Assembly: GCF_003752415.1 (NCBI RefSeq)
Contig: NZ_RKHG01000001.1
Location: 3,162,001-3,226,000 of the forward strand
Reading direction: 5' to 3'
Source: Luteococcus japonicus
GTDB lineage: Bacteria > Actinomycetota > Actinomycetes > Propionibacteriales > Propionibacteriaceae
DNA length: 64,000 nucleotides
Below are positions 35,834 through 46,981 of this stretch, piece after piece. The position numbers were made by a program, and so were the translations under genes. Under the pieces are notes generated by a model that searched no databases, was not told the origin of the DNA, and saw nothing but the letters and a program-made list of their open reading frames with translations. Numbering within the stretch: the first letter of the stretch is position 1; the number at the start of each line of letters is the position of its first letter.

Positions 35834-36370
35834 ATGGCAGCATCGGTTGAGGTGGTGGTCGGCAGCATCGGACGCGCTCACGGCATTCGAGGTGACGTGG
35901 CGATCGACGTGCGAACCGACGAGCCGGAGCGTCGTTTCGCGCCCGGGGCGGTGCTGCGCATCGAGGGGACCCAACGGTGTCTCACGGTCGAGGCGCCCCG
36001 CTGGCACTCGGGCCGCTTCCTGGTGCACTTCGCCGAGCTGTCGGACCGCACCGCCGTCGAACAGGCGCGTGGCCAGGTATTGGTCGTCGACGTCGATCCC
36101 GACGAGCTGCCCGAGGAGGAGGACGAGTACTACGACCGCCAGTTGGTGGGTCTGATGGCGCTGAGGGCCGACGGCAGCGAGGCGGGCCCCGTGGTCGAGG
36201 TCGTCCACCTGCCTGCCCAGGACATGCTGTGCATCAGGACGGAGGCGGGAGAGCGTCTGGTGCCTTTCGTCAGTGAGTTGGTTCCCCGGGTGGACCTCGC
36301 TGCCGGCACCGTGTCACTCGCGGACCTTCCCGGCCTGCTCGACGACGACGAGGCAGAGGTGGCCGAGTGA
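35834..36370 (+). CDS. rimM: Ribosome maturation factor RimM
   Basis: 178 residues. Assists 30S head assembly by binding S19. N-terminal RimM barrel ([18 protein letters not shown] near 8-25) and C-terminal PRC barrel ([21 protein letters not shown]). ATG 35834 follows AGGACGG. The stop overlaps the trmD start (TGATG). Confidence 0.95.
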   Translation: MAASVEVVVGSIGRAHGIRGDVAIDVRTDEPERRFAPGAVLRIEGTQRCLTVEAPRWHSGRFLVHFAELSDRTAVEQARGQVLVVDVDPDELPEEEDEYYDRQLVGLMALRADGSEAGPVVEVVHLPAQDMLCIRTEAGERLVPFVSELVPRVDLAAGTVSLADLPGLLDDDEAEVAE

Positions 36371-37068
36371 TGCGCTTGGATGTCGTGTCGATCTTTCCCG
36401 ACTACTTCGCGCCGCTGCACCTGTCGTTGGTGGGCAAGGCCCTGGGCAAGGGCCTGCTGGAGCTCGGTGTGCACGACCTGCGCCAGTGGACCCATGACCG
36501 GCACAACACGGTGGACGACACCCCCTATGGCGGGGGCGCGGGCATGGTGATGAAGCCGGAGCCCTGGGGGGAGTGCTTCGACGCGCTGCTCGACGGACTG
36601 GAAGAGCCCCCGGTCCTGGTGGTGCCGACACCCTCCGGCATTCCCTTCAGTCAGCCGATCGCCTATGAGCTGAGTGAGAAGAGCCACTTGCTGTTCGCCT
36701 GTGGCCGGTATGAGGGAATTGACCGTCGGGTGATGGAGCATGCCGCCACCCGGATGGAGGTCCGGGAACTGAGTCTTGGTGACTACGTCCTCAATGGGGG
36801 AGAGGTGGCGACGCTGGCGATGGTCGAGGCCGTCGTGCGGCTCATCCCTGGGGTGATCGGCAACCCCGAGTCGTTGACCGAGGAGTCCCACTCCGACGGC
36901 CAGGACCAGCTGCTGGAATATCCCGTCTACACCAAGCCGCCGAGCTGGCGCGGTCTCGACGTGCCCGAGGTGCTGTTCAGCGGGCACCATGCGCGGATCG
37001 CCGAGTGGCGTCGCGAGCAGGCCGTCGAACTGACCCGTCGGCGGCGACCGGATCTGCTGCCGGAATGA
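36370..37068 (+). CDS. trmD: tRNA (guanine(37)-N(1))-methyltransferase
   Basis: 232 residues. Methylates G37 next to the anticodon and prevents frameshifting. [10 protein letters not shown] at the start, [13 protein letters not shown] near 55-67, and the trefoil-knot SAM site [10 protein letters not shown] / [10 protein letters not shown] near 114-145. The linker and C-terminal helical domain are present. Normal length. Confidence 0.96.
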   Translation: MRLDVVSIFPDYFAPLHLSLVGKALGKGLLELGVHDLRQWTHDRHNTVDDTPYGGGAGMVMKPEPWGECFDALLDGLEEPPVLVVPTPSGIPFSQPIAYELSEKSHLLFACGRYEGIDRRVMEHAATRMEVRELSLGDYVLNGGEVATLAMVEAVVRLIPGVIGNPESLTEESHSDGQDQLLEYPVYTKPPSWRGLDVPEVLFSGHHARIAEWRREQAVELTRRRRPDLLPE

Positions 37069-37073
37069 CCGAA

Positions 37074-37119
37074 TTACGCATGCGCAATGTGCCGTAAATA
37101 GGCACTTGATGGGGGTCAA
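37074..37119 (+). promoter_or_regulatory. Cluster of dyads upstream of sdhCAB
   Basis: Three dyads in 46 bp: TTACGCATGCGCAA (37074-37087, near-perfect), GTGCC-GTAAATA-GGCAC (37089-37105) and TTGATGGGGGTCAA (37106-37119), the last one base from the FNR consensus TTGAT-N4-ATCAA. The block is AT-rich relative to its surroundings. Regulator unknown. Confidence 0.4.
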
Positions 37120-37182
37120 AGCCCAAGTCAGCGTGGGATTGATAACAATTCGGATATTTTGGCCCGCAAGGTGGCCCCCCGG

Positions 37183-37212
37183 TTCACACTGGCGAGCGAA
37201 CTTGTCTAGGGT
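37183..37212 (+). promoter_or_regulatory. Promoter of sdhCAB (TTCACA / TAGGGT), leaderless
   Basis: TTCACA at 37183-37188 and TAGGGT at 37207-37212, 18 bp apart. The GTG start of sdhC is 6 nt after the -10. Confidence 0.6.
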
Positions 37213-37218
37213 GAGCCT

Positions 37219-37931
37219 GTGGCGACAACTCTTAACAACCATCAGAGAGCAGCCCGATCCACAGTGGCGATGAAGGCCATCATGGCCGTCACCGGCCTGT
37301 GTCTGATCGGCTTCCTGCTCATGCACATGTTCGGCAACACCAAGTTGCTGCTTCCCGACAACGGCGCCGAGTTCAACGAGTACTCGCACTACCTGCGCCG
37401 CTTCCTCTACCCGATCGTGCCCCCGATGTGGTTCCTGTGGGCCTTCCGCGTCTTCCTGCTGGCGTGCATCGTCCTGCACATGTGGTCCGCGGCGCAGCTG
37501 ACCGGCCGCAAGAGCCGCAACGTCGGCGGCGCTCGGTACGCCAACAAGAAGAACATGGAGAGCTCCTTCGCGGCTCGCACCATGATCTGGAGCGGCATCA
37601 TCCTGGTCCTCGGCCTGGTCATGCACCTGCTGCACTACACCGCTCAGGTGCTGCGCCCCGGCTACGCCGCCGGCGTGACGGACCTCGATCCCTTCCACCG
37701 CGTGCTCGCCGGCTTCAGCGAATGGTGGGTCGTGCTGGCCTACCTGGTCTTCATGATCGCCGTGTGCACGCACATCTTCCACGGCTGCGCCAGCGCCTTC
37801 ATGACCCTGGGCGCCAATGTGAGTGCCGGTTCCCGCAAGACCCTGAAGAGCCTGTCGGCGATCATCGCCATCCTGCTCTTCATCGGTTTCATGGTTCCGC
37901 CGGTGATGATCCTGACTGGAGTGATTGGACG

Positions 37932-37935
<4 letters not shown>
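37219..37935 (+). CDS. sdhC: Succinate dehydrogenase/fumarate reductase cytochrome b subunit
   Basis: 238 residues with five membrane spans, the single-anchor diheme type. Heme-binding His residues are expected in LLMHMFGN near 33, VLHMWSA near 89, VMHLLHYT near 134 and [13 protein letters not shown] near 182. Anchors SdhA-SdhB and exchanges electrons with menaquinone. First gene of sdhCAB; ATGA overlap with sdhA. Confidence 0.92.
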
Positions 37936-39955
<2,020 letters not shown>

Positions 39956-39959
<4 letters not shown>

Positions 39960-40705
39960 AGGTCACACTCCGAATCTGGCGTCAGGCGAATGCCGATGCC
40001 AAGGGCCAGATGGTCACCTACCCGCTCGACGGCGTCTCCGAGGACATGTCCTTCCTCGAGATGCTCGACCTCCTCAACGAGGAGCTCACCCACAAGGGTG
40101 AGGAGCCGGTTGCCTTCGACCACGACTGCCGTGAGGGCATCTGTGGCATGTGTGGTGTCGTGATCAACGGCATCGCGCACGGCGGCCAGCACACCACCAC
40201 CTGCCAGCTGCACATGCGGTCCTTCGCCGACGGTGCGGTCATCGACATCGAGCCCTGGAAGGCCGGAGCATTCCCGGTCATCAAGGACCTCGTCGTGGAC
40301 CGCGATGCCTTCGATCGGATCATCCAGGCCGGTGGATACATCTCGGTGAACACCGGCTCGGCACCTGATGCCCACGCCACCCCCGCGCCCAAGCGCGAGG
40401 CTGACAAGGCATTCGACAATGCCACCTGCATCGGCTGTGGCGCCTGCGTCGCGGCCTGCCCGAATGGCTCGGCGATGCTGTTCACCTCGGCGAAGATCAC
40501 CCACCTGGCCATGCTCCCGCAGGGCCAGCCCGAGCGGTACAGCCGCGTCAAGGGCATGGTGGCGCAGCACGACGAAGAGGGCTTCGGCGGTTGCACCAAC
40601 ATCGGTGAGTGCGCTCAGGTCTGCCCGAAGGGCATTCCGCTGGAGAGCATCTCCCAGCTGAACCGTGACCTGATCAAGTCGCTGTTCAAGGGCGACGGCA
40701 AGTGA
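39956..40705 (+). CDS. sdhB: Succinate dehydrogenase/fumarate reductase iron-sulfur subunit
   Basis: 249 residues. Carries electrons from FAD to the quinone. [2Fe-2S] ligands in [11 protein letters not shown] near 59-69 plus Cys near 82; [4Fe-4S] in [12 protein letters not shown] near 159-170; [3Fe-4S] and remaining ligands in [16 protein letters not shown] near 211-226. GTG start overlaps sdhA by 4 bp. Followed by a strong bidirectional hairpin. Confidence 0.95.
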
Positions 40706-40725
40706 GCTGAGTCGTCACACGCGTG

Positions 40726-40760
40726 CGAGGCGCCGACCGGATCTTCCGGTCGGCGCCTCG
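40726..40760. terminator. Bidirectional terminator after sdhB
   Basis: A perfect 15-bp stem CGAGGCGCCGACCGG with loop ATCTT. It lies between the convergent sdhB and the 40801-41883 gene and can serve both. Confidence 0.75.
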
Positions 40761-40800
40761 TCGTCTGTCCGCGGTCGGTGGGTCCGTCGTGGTGCGCAGT

Positions 40801-41883
40801 TCAGGAGAGGAGCGTCTCCGCCCAGACCTGGGCATTGGACGTGGAGCCCATGTCGGTGCGATCGGTGACGTTGTGGACCACCCACAGCAGACGGTTGTCG
40901 GCCTGGATGATGGTGGCCTGTTCCTCGATGGGGGTCGTGCCGGCGGATCCCCAAGTCACCGTGCGGTAGCTGGCGCCGTCCACCGGGTCAATGGTGGAGG
41001 CGGCGGACCCGCCGATTGCCAGCGGGAGGGCCTTGGTCTGGGTGGCCTCATTGCCGTCTGCCTGGAGTCGTGCGGCGCAGCCGGTGTACCAGCCGCGCAT
41101 GATTCGACGGGCGGACACGGCCTGGTCCTTGTTCTCGTAGCCGAAGACCACGGCATAGGAGTTGACCCGGCCATCTCCCGAGGTGAAGTGCCGGACCAGT
41201 CGGGACTGGGCAGCAATGTCGTTGATGTCCACCTGACAGATGCTGAATGGTTCCTGCGGCAGGTCGGTTGACTGTGCGTCCTGCTGCACACCGGCCCCGA
41301 CATTGGTGGGAACGGTCTGCCACGTCGGTTGTCCACCCGTGGTGCCGGCGGGCGACGGGCTGCTGCTCTGGGCTGGCGTCTGTGCAGTGGCGCTGGGGCC
41401 GGCGGGTTCGTTCGGCCTGCTGCTGACGCTTGTCGCGCTGCTGGGCGCAACGGGGGCGGGAGTGCCGGGGGCGGCGGTCCTGTTCGCGGGGGCGACGCTT
41501 GCCGCGGTGGGGGCCGGCTGCGCGCTCCGGGTCGCCGTGGCGATGGGTGTCGGGAGCAAGGCACTGGGCGTGGCGCTGGGCGTCGGCCCGGGTGCGGTGG
41601 TGGAGTGCTGGGCGGGAGCGGGCGCCGTTGCGGCCGCGTCCACCACGGGATTGCCCTGCATCGGCCCATTGCGCAGGGCCAGGCCGCCGGCAGTCGCGAG
41701 CACGGCGATGCCGAGGGCGCCGGCGGTGTAACCGGTGCGGCGGATCGTGCGGCGCCGTTCTCCCAACCGACGGATCTCACTGGGGGACGGTGAGTCCACC
41801 AGCAGTCCTTCGGTCTCGCGCGAGAGCTGCGCGAAGAGTTCTGCGGTACGCGGGTCCAGCCGTTCGGGGTCCTGGTCACCCAT
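40801..41883 (-). CDS. Membrane-anchored protein with Pro/Ala/Thr-rich linker, likely partner of the ECF sigma factor
   Basis: 360 residues. A cytoplasmic N-terminus with EIRRLGERRRTIRR, one membrane span near 52-71 (GYTAGALGIAVLATAGGLAL), then a disordered linker of about 110 residues rich in Pro, Ala, Thr and Ser. An extracytoplasmic domain from about 210 has two Cys (SICQVD; WYTGCAARL) and an SARRIMRGWYTGC pattern resembling PknH-type sensor domains. GGAGG precedes the ATG. It sits directly downstream of the sigma gene, so it may be its anti-sigma or sensor; no zinc-binding HxxxCxxC anti-sigma motif is seen. Confidence 0.55.
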   Translation of the reverse strand: MGDQDPERLDPRTAELFAQLSRETEGLLVDSPSPSEIRRLGERRRTIRRTGYTAGALGIAVLATAGGLALRNGPMQGNPVVDAAATAPAPAQHSTTAPGPTPSATPSALLPTPIATATRSAQPAPTAASVAPANRTAAPGTPAPVAPSSATSVSSRPNEPAGPSATAQTPAQSSSPSPAGTTGGQPTWQTVPTNVGAGVQQDAQSTDLPQEPFSICQVDINDIAAQSRLVRHFTSGDGRVNSYAVVFGYENKDQAVSARRIMRGWYTGCAARLQADGNEATQTKALPLAIGGSAASTIDPVDGASYRTVTWGSAGTTPIEEQATIIQADNRLLWVVHNVTDRTDMGSTSNAQVWAETLLS

Positions 41884-42007
41884 GGGCGCACCTCCTGTCG
41901 GTCATGTCGGCGGTCTCGGGTGGGGGTGGCGGACCGCCGCTCACCTCGTATACGCGCGAGGGGTCATCCTGGTTGCATGGTTGCTGGGGAAAATTCTGGG
42001 CGGCCTG

Positions 42008-42493
42008 TCAGCTGGGCTGGTCCTGGTCGGCGAGCAGGCGGGCGAGCGTGGCTCGGCCGCGCGACAGGCGGGCCTTGACGGTTCCCGCCGGCGTACCGGT
42101 TTCCTGGGCGATGTCGTTGACACCCATGTCGCACAGGTGGTGCAGCACGATCGCTCGCCGCTGTTCCTCGGGCAACTGGGCCAGGGCCCAGTCAAGGGCC
42201 AAGCGGTCCGGGCTCGGCTGGGGCACTGGACGGTCCTCAAGGGCTCGGTCCGGCTGCCGGAAGGCGCGCCGGGCCTTGCGCCACCGGCTCACTGCGAGAC
42301 GGTAGGCCACCGTCCGCACCCACGCCTCGGGGGACGCGTTGGTGTCCAGCTGGCCACGTCGGTCCCAGGCCCGCACGAATGCCTCCTGGGTGCAGTCCTG
42401 CGCTTCCGCGAAGTTGCCGCACATGGCATGGATCTGGGCCACCACGCGGGAGAAGGACGCAAGATAGAAGGCGTCGAACTCCTCCGGTGTCAT
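42008..42493 (-). CDS. ECF-type RNA polymerase sigma factor (SigE-like family)
   Basis: 161 residues. Region 2 ([20 protein letters not shown] near 4, then [16 protein letters not shown] near 30-45, the -10 recognition helix) and region 4 ([19 protein letters not shown] near 110, [22 protein letters not shown] near 137-158, the -35 helix-turn-helix). ATG with GAGGAGATCGG. Divergent from rplS and followed on its strand by a membrane protein gene that may regulate it. Confidence 0.88.
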   Translation of the reverse strand: MTPEEFDAFYLASFSRVVAQIHAMCGNFAEAQDCTQEAFVRAWDRRGQLDTNASPEAWVRTVAYRLAVSRWRKARRAFRQPDRALEDRPVPQPSPDRLALDWALAQLPEEQRRAIVLHHLCDMGVNDIAQETGTPAGTVKARLSRGRATLARLLADQDQPS

Positions 42494-42651
42494 CCGATCT
42501 CCTCGTGCTCTCCCGTCATCGGTCCCTCCACGTCAGCAGTCTTGCCTGTCAGGGGGCCAAGCGGAAGGACAGCGCGCCCTTGGGGCAGGATTTCCCCTTG
42601 GGTGTGCGCTGTGGAAGAATGATCTGCTGTTGCTCTACGTCGTTCGGCTCC

Positions 42652-42720
42652 TGCCACAGGGGGATCGTCCGAAGGCGCGGAGATCCCAAGACGAAACCAT
42701 CAGCATGGTGACCTGTGGCA
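42652..42720 (+). promoter_or_regulatory. Structured rplS leader, predicted three-way junction
   Basis: Closing stem P1 TGCCACAGG (42652-42660) with CCTGTGGCA (42712-42720), 9 bp. Inside it are P2 GGGATC/GATCCC (42661-42666 with 42682-42687) and P3 ACCAT-CAGC-ATGGT (42696-42709). The ribosome binding site of rplS follows at 42726-42733. The arrangement suggests an autoregulatory ribosomal-protein leader. Confidence 0.6.
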
Positions 42721-42737
42721 CTGGCGAGGAAGAGACA

Positions 42738-43085
42738 ATGAGCAAGCTCATCCAGGAGATCGACAAGGCCTCCCTGCGCGACGACCTCCCCGATTTTCGG
42801 GCCGGCGACACCATCAAGGTGCACGTCAAGGTCGTCGAGGGCAACCGTTCGCGTGTGCAGGTCTTCACCGGCGTCGTGATCGCCCGCAATGCCGGCGGCA
42901 TCCAGGAAGCCTTCACCGTCCGCAAGGTCAGCTTCGGCACCGGCGTGGAGCGTACCTTCCCGCTGCACTCCCCGATCATCGACAAGATCGAGGTCGAGCG
43001 TCGTGGCGACGTGCGTCGCGCCAAGCTGTACTACCTGCGTGGTCTGCGCGGCAAGGCCGCCAAGATCAAGGAGAAGCGTTCCTGA
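42738..43085 (+). CDS. rplS: 50S ribosomal protein L19
   Basis: 115 residues, the normal length. Located at the 30S-50S interface. [26 protein letters not shown] (in part, near 18-43) and [15 protein letters not shown] at the end are diagnostic. ATG with GAGGAAGAG upstream, preceded by a structured leader and followed by a long terminator hairpin. Confidence 0.97.
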   Translation: MSKLIQEIDKASLRDDLPDFRAGDTIKVHVKVVEGNRSRVQVFTGVVIARNAGGIQEAFTVRKVSFGTGVERTFPLHSPIIDKIEVERRGDVRRAKLYYLRGLRGKAAKIKEKRS

Positions 43086-43100
43086 CGCCTCCCAGCTGTC

Positions 43101-43140
43101 AAGGACAGGGCCCCTCACCTCGGTGAGGGGCCCTGTCCTT
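43101..43140 (+). terminator. Terminator after rplS
   Basis: An almost 20-bp perfect palindrome, AAGGACAGGGCCCCTCACC and complement, ending in CCTTTG. Separates rplS from the lepB promoter. Confidence 0.75.
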
Positions 43141-43153
43141 TGTCGTGGAGCAC

Positions 43154-43159
43154 CTAGAC
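43154..43159 (+). promoter_or_regulatory. -10 box (TAGACT) of lepB
   Basis: TAGACT after the rplS terminator, giving a leader of about 40 nt to the GTG at 43207. The -35 is not convincing. Confidence 0.45.
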
Positions 43160-43206
43160 TGTGCTGGGCGACGTGCGGTGCGTCGCGTTTGCGGAAGGTG
43201 GGCACG

Positions 43207-44001
43207 GTGGGCGAACAGACTCCTGGGCACGACGAGAACACGGGCTCGACGAGCACCGGCACCTCCCGTGGTCTGGGGGCGCGGATCCGCTCTGGACTCC
43301 TCGAGCTCCTGGTCGTGGTCGTCGGCGCCTTGGTCATCTCGGCGCTCCTGCGGGCCTTCGTCGGACAGATGTTCATCATTCCCTCGGGGTCCATGCAGAC
43401 GACCCTGGAGATCGACGACCGGGTGGTCGTCTCCAAGCTCACCGATTTCGAGCGGGGTGACATCGTCGTCTTCGAGGACCCCGACAACTGGATCGTCTCC
43501 CGCCCGGCGGAGCGTTCGCAGCTGGGCAAGGTGGGGGAGACCATCGGCGTGCTGCCCGCCACGGGAACCAACCACCTGGTCAAGCGGGTGATCGGCATGC
43601 CCGGTGACCGGGTGAAGTGCTGCGATGCGCAGGGGCGGATGAGTGTCAACGGGGCCGCACTGGACGAGACCGCCTACCTCTACTCGGGTCCCGACGGCAG
43701 CCAGGTGCGCCCCTCGGACAATGACTTCGAGGTGGTCGTCCCCAAGGACCGGCTGTTCATGATGGGTGACCACCGTGACGAGTCCGGTGACTCCCGGATC
43801 CACCTGCAGGAGGGCACGCCGAAGGGGATGCGCGCCTTCGTCCCGGTATCCAAGGTGGTCGGGCCCGTGGTGGCGGTTGCTGCCCCGCTGGACCGGATCA
43901 CCACCTTCTCCACGCCGGACACCTTCGCTGCGGTGCCTGAACCCACCCAGCCAGCACCGGACGCGCCCACCGTCGTGACCGGCGCCGGCACGGGGCGCTG
44001 A
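43207..44001 (+). CDS. lepB: Signal peptidase I
   Basis: 264 residues. Removes signal peptides on the outer face of the membrane. An N-terminal span (LLELLVVVVGALVISALLRAF), nucleophile Ser in IIPSGSMQTTL near 61-63, catalytic Lys in HLVKRVIGMPGD near 125, and box E MGDHRDESGDSR near 186-197. A C-terminal Pro/Thr tail without a second span. GTG 43207 has GGAAGG 9 nt upstream. Confidence 0.94.
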   Translation: MGEQTPGHDENTGSTSTGTSRGLGARIRSGLLELLVVVVGALVISALLRAFVGQMFIIPSGSMQTTLEIDDRVVVSKLTDFERGDIVVFEDPDNWIVSRPAERSQLGKVGETIGVLPATGTNHLVKRVIGMPGDRVKCCDAQGRMSVNGAALDETAYLYSGPDGSQVRPSDNDFEVVVPKDRLFMMGDHRDESGDSRIHLQEGTPKGMRAFVPVSKVVGPVVAVAAPLDRITTFSTPDTFAAVPEPTQPAPDAPTVVTGAGTGR

Positions 44002-44007
44002 GCTGGT

Positions 44008-44643
44008 GTGATCCGTCCTGGCAAGGGCATCTATGGCTATGAACGTGCCCTGGCCCGCGCTGGTCTGGCACCCGTCGCCGGAGCCGACGAGGCGGGCCGG
44101 GGAGCCTGCGCCGGCCCTCTGGTGGCGGCCGCCGTCATCCTGGGCGACACCCCCAGCCGCCGTATCCAGGGATTGGCAGACTCCAAGCTCCTGACCGCCC
44201 GAGCTCGCGAGCGCGTCTACGGCGAGGTGATGGCCAAGGCGCTCAGCGTCGCCTGGGTCAGGGTCGAGGCAGCCGAGTGTGACCAGCTGGGGATGCATGA
44301 GGCCGACATCCAGGGCCTGCGCCGGGCCCTGTTGCGGCTGGACCAGCCGGCCTCCTACGTCCTGACCGATGGATTCCCGGTGGACGGGCTTGGGGTACCG
44401 GGTCTGGCGGTCTGGAAGGGGGATCGAGTCGCCGCCTGCGTGGCGGCGGCGTCAGTGGTGGCGAAGGTGACGCGTGACCGGATCATGGCGGGCTATGCCG
44501 ACGCCTACCCGGACTATGCCTTCGACGTGCACAAGGGCTATGTCACGAAGCTGCACCAACAGCGCCTCGACGAGTTCGGTCCGTGTGAGATCCATCGGTT
44601 CAGCTATGCCAACGTCGCGCGCGCTAAGGTGGTCGCACCATGA
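44008..44643 (+). CDS. rnhB: Ribonuclease HII
   Basis: 211 residues. Cuts RNA-DNA hybrids at ribonucleotides. Catalytic Asp-Glu in GADEAGRGACAGPLV near 24-38, DSKLLTARARE near 59-69, Asp in VLTDGFP near 113, and KVTRDRIMAGY near 154. GTG start 6 nt after the lepB stop. ATGA overlap with the DUF2469 gene, a conserved actinobacterial pair. Confidence 0.94.
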   Translation: MIRPGKGIYGYERALARAGLAPVAGADEAGRGACAGPLVAAAVILGDTPSRRIQGLADSKLLTARARERVYGEVMAKALSVAWVRVEAAECDQLGMHEADIQGLRRALLRLDQPASYVLTDGFPVDGLGVPGLAVWKGDRVAACVAAASVVAKVTRDRIMAGYADAYPDYAFDVHKGYVTKLHQQRLDEFGPCEIHRFSYANVARAKVVAP

Positions 44644-44954
44644 GCGCCGAAGACCTTGAGCAGTACGAGAGCAAGCTGGAACTGGACCTGTACCGCGAGT
44701 ACAAGGACGTCGTCGGCATCTTCACCTATGCCGTCGAGACCGAGCGGCGCTTCTACCTGTGCAATGCCGTGGACCTCAAGGTCCGCACCGAGGGCGGGGA
44801 CGTCTACTACGAGGTGAGCATGGGAGATGCCTGGGTCTGGGACATGTACCGGCCGGCGCGCTTCGTGAAGTCCGCGAAGGTCCTGACCTTCCGCGACGTG
44901 TCGATCGAGGAGATCGCCCATTCGGACCTGCAGGTCCCGGACGACGAGGGTTGA
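44640..44954 (+). CDS. DUF2469 family protein
   Basis: 104 residues. Matches the actinobacterial DUF2469 family (MSAEDLEQYESKLELDLYRE; VVGIFTYAVETERRFYLCN; VYYEVSMGDAWVWDMYRPAR) that consistently follows rnhB. Function unknown. Acidic, no membrane segments. Confidence 0.9.
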   Translation: MSAEDLEQYESKLELDLYREYKDVVGIFTYAVETERRFYLCNAVDLKVRTEGGDVYYEVSMGDAWVWDMYRPARFVKSAKVLTFRDVSIEEIAHSDLQVPDDEG

Positions 44955-45020
44955 GTTCTCCACAGCCACAGTGGGACAAGCGTCCCTGTGGATGACTGAC
45001 AATTTCAGGGCCGCCGCGCA

Positions 45021-45034
45021 CACACTGCAGTGTG
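45021..45034. promoter_or_regulatory. 14-bp perfect palindrome upstream of yraN-comM-dprA
   Basis: CACACTGCAGTGTG is exactly self-complementary and ends at the GGAGG of yraN. It could be an operator or a hairpin that blocks the ribosome binding site. Confidence 0.5.
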
Positions 45035-45047
45035 GAGGTGGTTTCGA

Positions 45048-45458
45048 ATGGACACGCGCACACCGACGCGCAGTCACGACCAACGCGTGGGGCGGCTGGG
45101 GGAAGACCTTGCCGACGCCCATCTGCGGGGCCTGGGATGGCAGATCATCGAGCGCAACTGGCGCTGCCGCGAGGGAGAGCTCGACATCATCGCGCGGGAT
45201 CCAGACCCGGCCAGCCGGGGGACGCTGGTCTTCGTCGAAGTGAAGTACCGCTCCGGGCTGGGCTTCGGGGATCCTCTGGAGGCAGTCACGCGGGCGAAGG
45301 TGGCGAAGCTGCGCCAGCTCGGGCTGACCTGGCTGCGACAGCAGCGTGACCGCGGCAGGCCGCCCCTGACGGAAGACATCCGGATCGACGCGATTGGTGT
45401 CCTGCGCCGCGCCGGACAGCCGCACGAGGTCACACATGTGCGGGGGATCACGCGATGA
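45048..45458 (+). CDS. YraN/UPF0102 family endonuclease-like protein
   Basis: 136 residues. A restriction-endonuclease-like fold with the family motifs [29 protein letters not shown] and [11 protein letters not shown] (the E-D-ExK nuclease pattern). Usually encoded beside rnhB and comM. Role unclear, possibly DNA processing during uptake. ATG 45048 has GGAGG about 9 nt upstream. ATGA overlap with comM. Confidence 0.9.
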   Translation: MDTRTPTRSHDQRVGRLGEDLADAHLRGLGWQIIERNWRCREGELDIIARDPDPASRGTLVFVEVKYRSGLGFGDPLEAVTRAKVAKLRQLGLTWLRQQRDRGRPPLTEDIRIDAIGVLRRAGQPHEVTHVRGITR

Positions 45459-46981
45459 ACGCGGCGACGTCCTGGTCCGTCGCGCTCGTCGGGATGGAGG
45501 GCACGATGATCGAGGTGGAGGCCGCCATCGGCAGCGGGCTTCCAAAGACGGTGCTGGTGGGCCTGCCGGACACGGCGCTGTATGAGGCACGGGACCGCTG
45601 TCATGCGGCTGTCGGCAGCGTAGGGCTGAGTTGGCCGAGCCAGGTGGTCACCATCAACCTGACGCCGGCGAGCCTGCCCAAGGCCGGAACCCATTACGAC
45701 CTGAGCATTGTCACTGCGGTCCTGGCCGCTGCCGGCACCGTGCCGGCCGACCGGGCAGCGCGTGTGGTTACGATGGGCGAACTGGGTCTGGATGGCCGGG
45801 TACGCCCCGTTCGGGGCGTGCTGCCGGCGCTGCTGGCGGCGCAGTCGGCTGGATTCGACATGGCCGTGGTGCCGGCGAACCAGGTGGGTGAGGCCGGTCT
45901 CGTCGAGGGGTTGACCATCTGGGGCGTGAGTTCACTGGTTGACCTGGTCGAGGTCTTGCACGGGCGGCCCGTGCTGGTGCCTGCCGCAGGGCGGCCCTCA
46001 GCGGCCCCGGAGCCGCACCAGTTGGATCTGGCCGACATCGTGGGTCAGGAGGATGCCAAGTACGCCCTGGAGGTGGCAGCGGCCGGCAGGCACCACATCT
46101 TCCTGTCAGGGCCGCCGGGGGTGGGCAAGACGATGCTCGCGGAGCGTCTGCCAGGCCTGCTCCCGCCCCTGACCCGCGGTGAGTCGCTGGAGGTCTCGGC
46201 AATCCATTCCCTGGCTGGGCATGACCTGAACGACGGGCTGATCAGCCGGCCCCCCTACGCGGACCCACATCACACCGTGTCCCCAGCAGCCATGCTGGGA
46301 TCGGGATCGCGGGTGCCCAAACCCGGAGCCATTTCCCTGGCCCATCGGGGCGTGCTCTTCATGGACGAGGCACCACAGTTCGGCCGAGCCCTGCTCGATG
46401 CATTGCGGACTCCACTGGAATCTGGCTGGGTGACCATCAGCCGTGCGCAGGTGACGGCGCGTTTCCCATCGCGTTTCCAGCTGGTCATTGCGGCCAATCC
46501 ATGCCCGTGCGGAAACCACGGCACCGTCGGCGTCGCCTGCCGCTGCACGCCGATGGAGGTGCGTCGGTATGCGGACAGGCTCAGTGGTCCGGTGCTGGAC
46601 CGGATTGACCTCACGCAGCACCTCGTTCCGGTGCGCAAGGCATATCTCCAAAAGCAGTTCGGGTTGGGGGAGAGCACCGCGACGGTGGCCGGCCGGGTCG
46701 CCGGGGCGCGCGCGAGGCAGGCGGCGCGGTTGTCCGGCACGCCATGGCTGACCAATGGCGAGGTGCCTGGCCCCTTCCTGCGCAACAACCTGCCCACCGC
46801 GGAGGGACTGGATCTGGTGGACCATGCCCTCGTGACCGGGCGCCTGAGTTCCCGGGGTGCCGACAAGGTGATGCGGGTGGCGTGGACGCTCGCAGACCTT
46901 GAGGGGCATGACCGCGTCCTGCGTGATGACGTGGCCGCGGCGTTGGCGATGCGCAGTGGAGTGGCGGGGGTGGCGGCGTGA
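45455..46981 (+). CDS. comM: YifB/ComM family Mg-chelatase-like AAA+ ATPase
   Basis: 508 residues. An N-terminal Lon-like ChlI domain ([16 protein letters not shown] near 28-43; [19 protein letters not shown] near 109-125), then the AAA+ core with Walker [21 protein letters not shown] near 213-232 and Walker [11 protein letters not shown] near 302; the zinc-like [10 protein letters not shown] near 347 and a C-terminal helical domain. ComM is a branch-migration helicase in natural transformation. It overlaps yraN and dprA by 4 bp each. Confidence 0.92.
   Translation: MNAATSWSVALVGMEGTMIEVEAAIGSGLPKTVLVGLPDTALYEARDRCHAAVGSVGLSWPSQVVTINLTPASLPKAGTHYDLSIVTAVLAAAGTVPADRAARVVTMGELGLDGRVRPVRGVLPALLAAQSAGFDMAVVPANQVGEAGLVEGLTIWGVSSLVDLVEVLHGRPVLVPAAGRPSAAPEPHQLDLADIVGQEDAKYALEVAAAGRHHIFLSGPPGVGKTMLAERLPGLLPPLTRGESLEVSAIHSLAGHDLNDGLISRPPYADPHHTVSPAAMLGSGSRVPKPGAISLAHRGVLFMDEAPQFGRALLDALRTPLESGWVTISRAQVTARFPSRFQLVIAANPCPCGNHGTVGVACRCTPMEVRRYADRLSGPVLDRIDLTQHLVPVRKAYLQKQFGLGESTATVAGRVAGARARQAARLSGTPWLTNGEVPGPFLRNNLPTAEGLDLVDHALVTGRLSSRGADKVMRVAWTLADLEGHDRVLRDDVAAALAMRSGVAGVAA

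Noticed and set aside
37299-37931. Upstream extension of the sdhA frame inside sdhC
   Set aside because: The sequence there is an Arg/Pro/His-rich out-of-frame reading of sdhC; SdhA homologues begin at the ATG that overlaps the sdhC stop.
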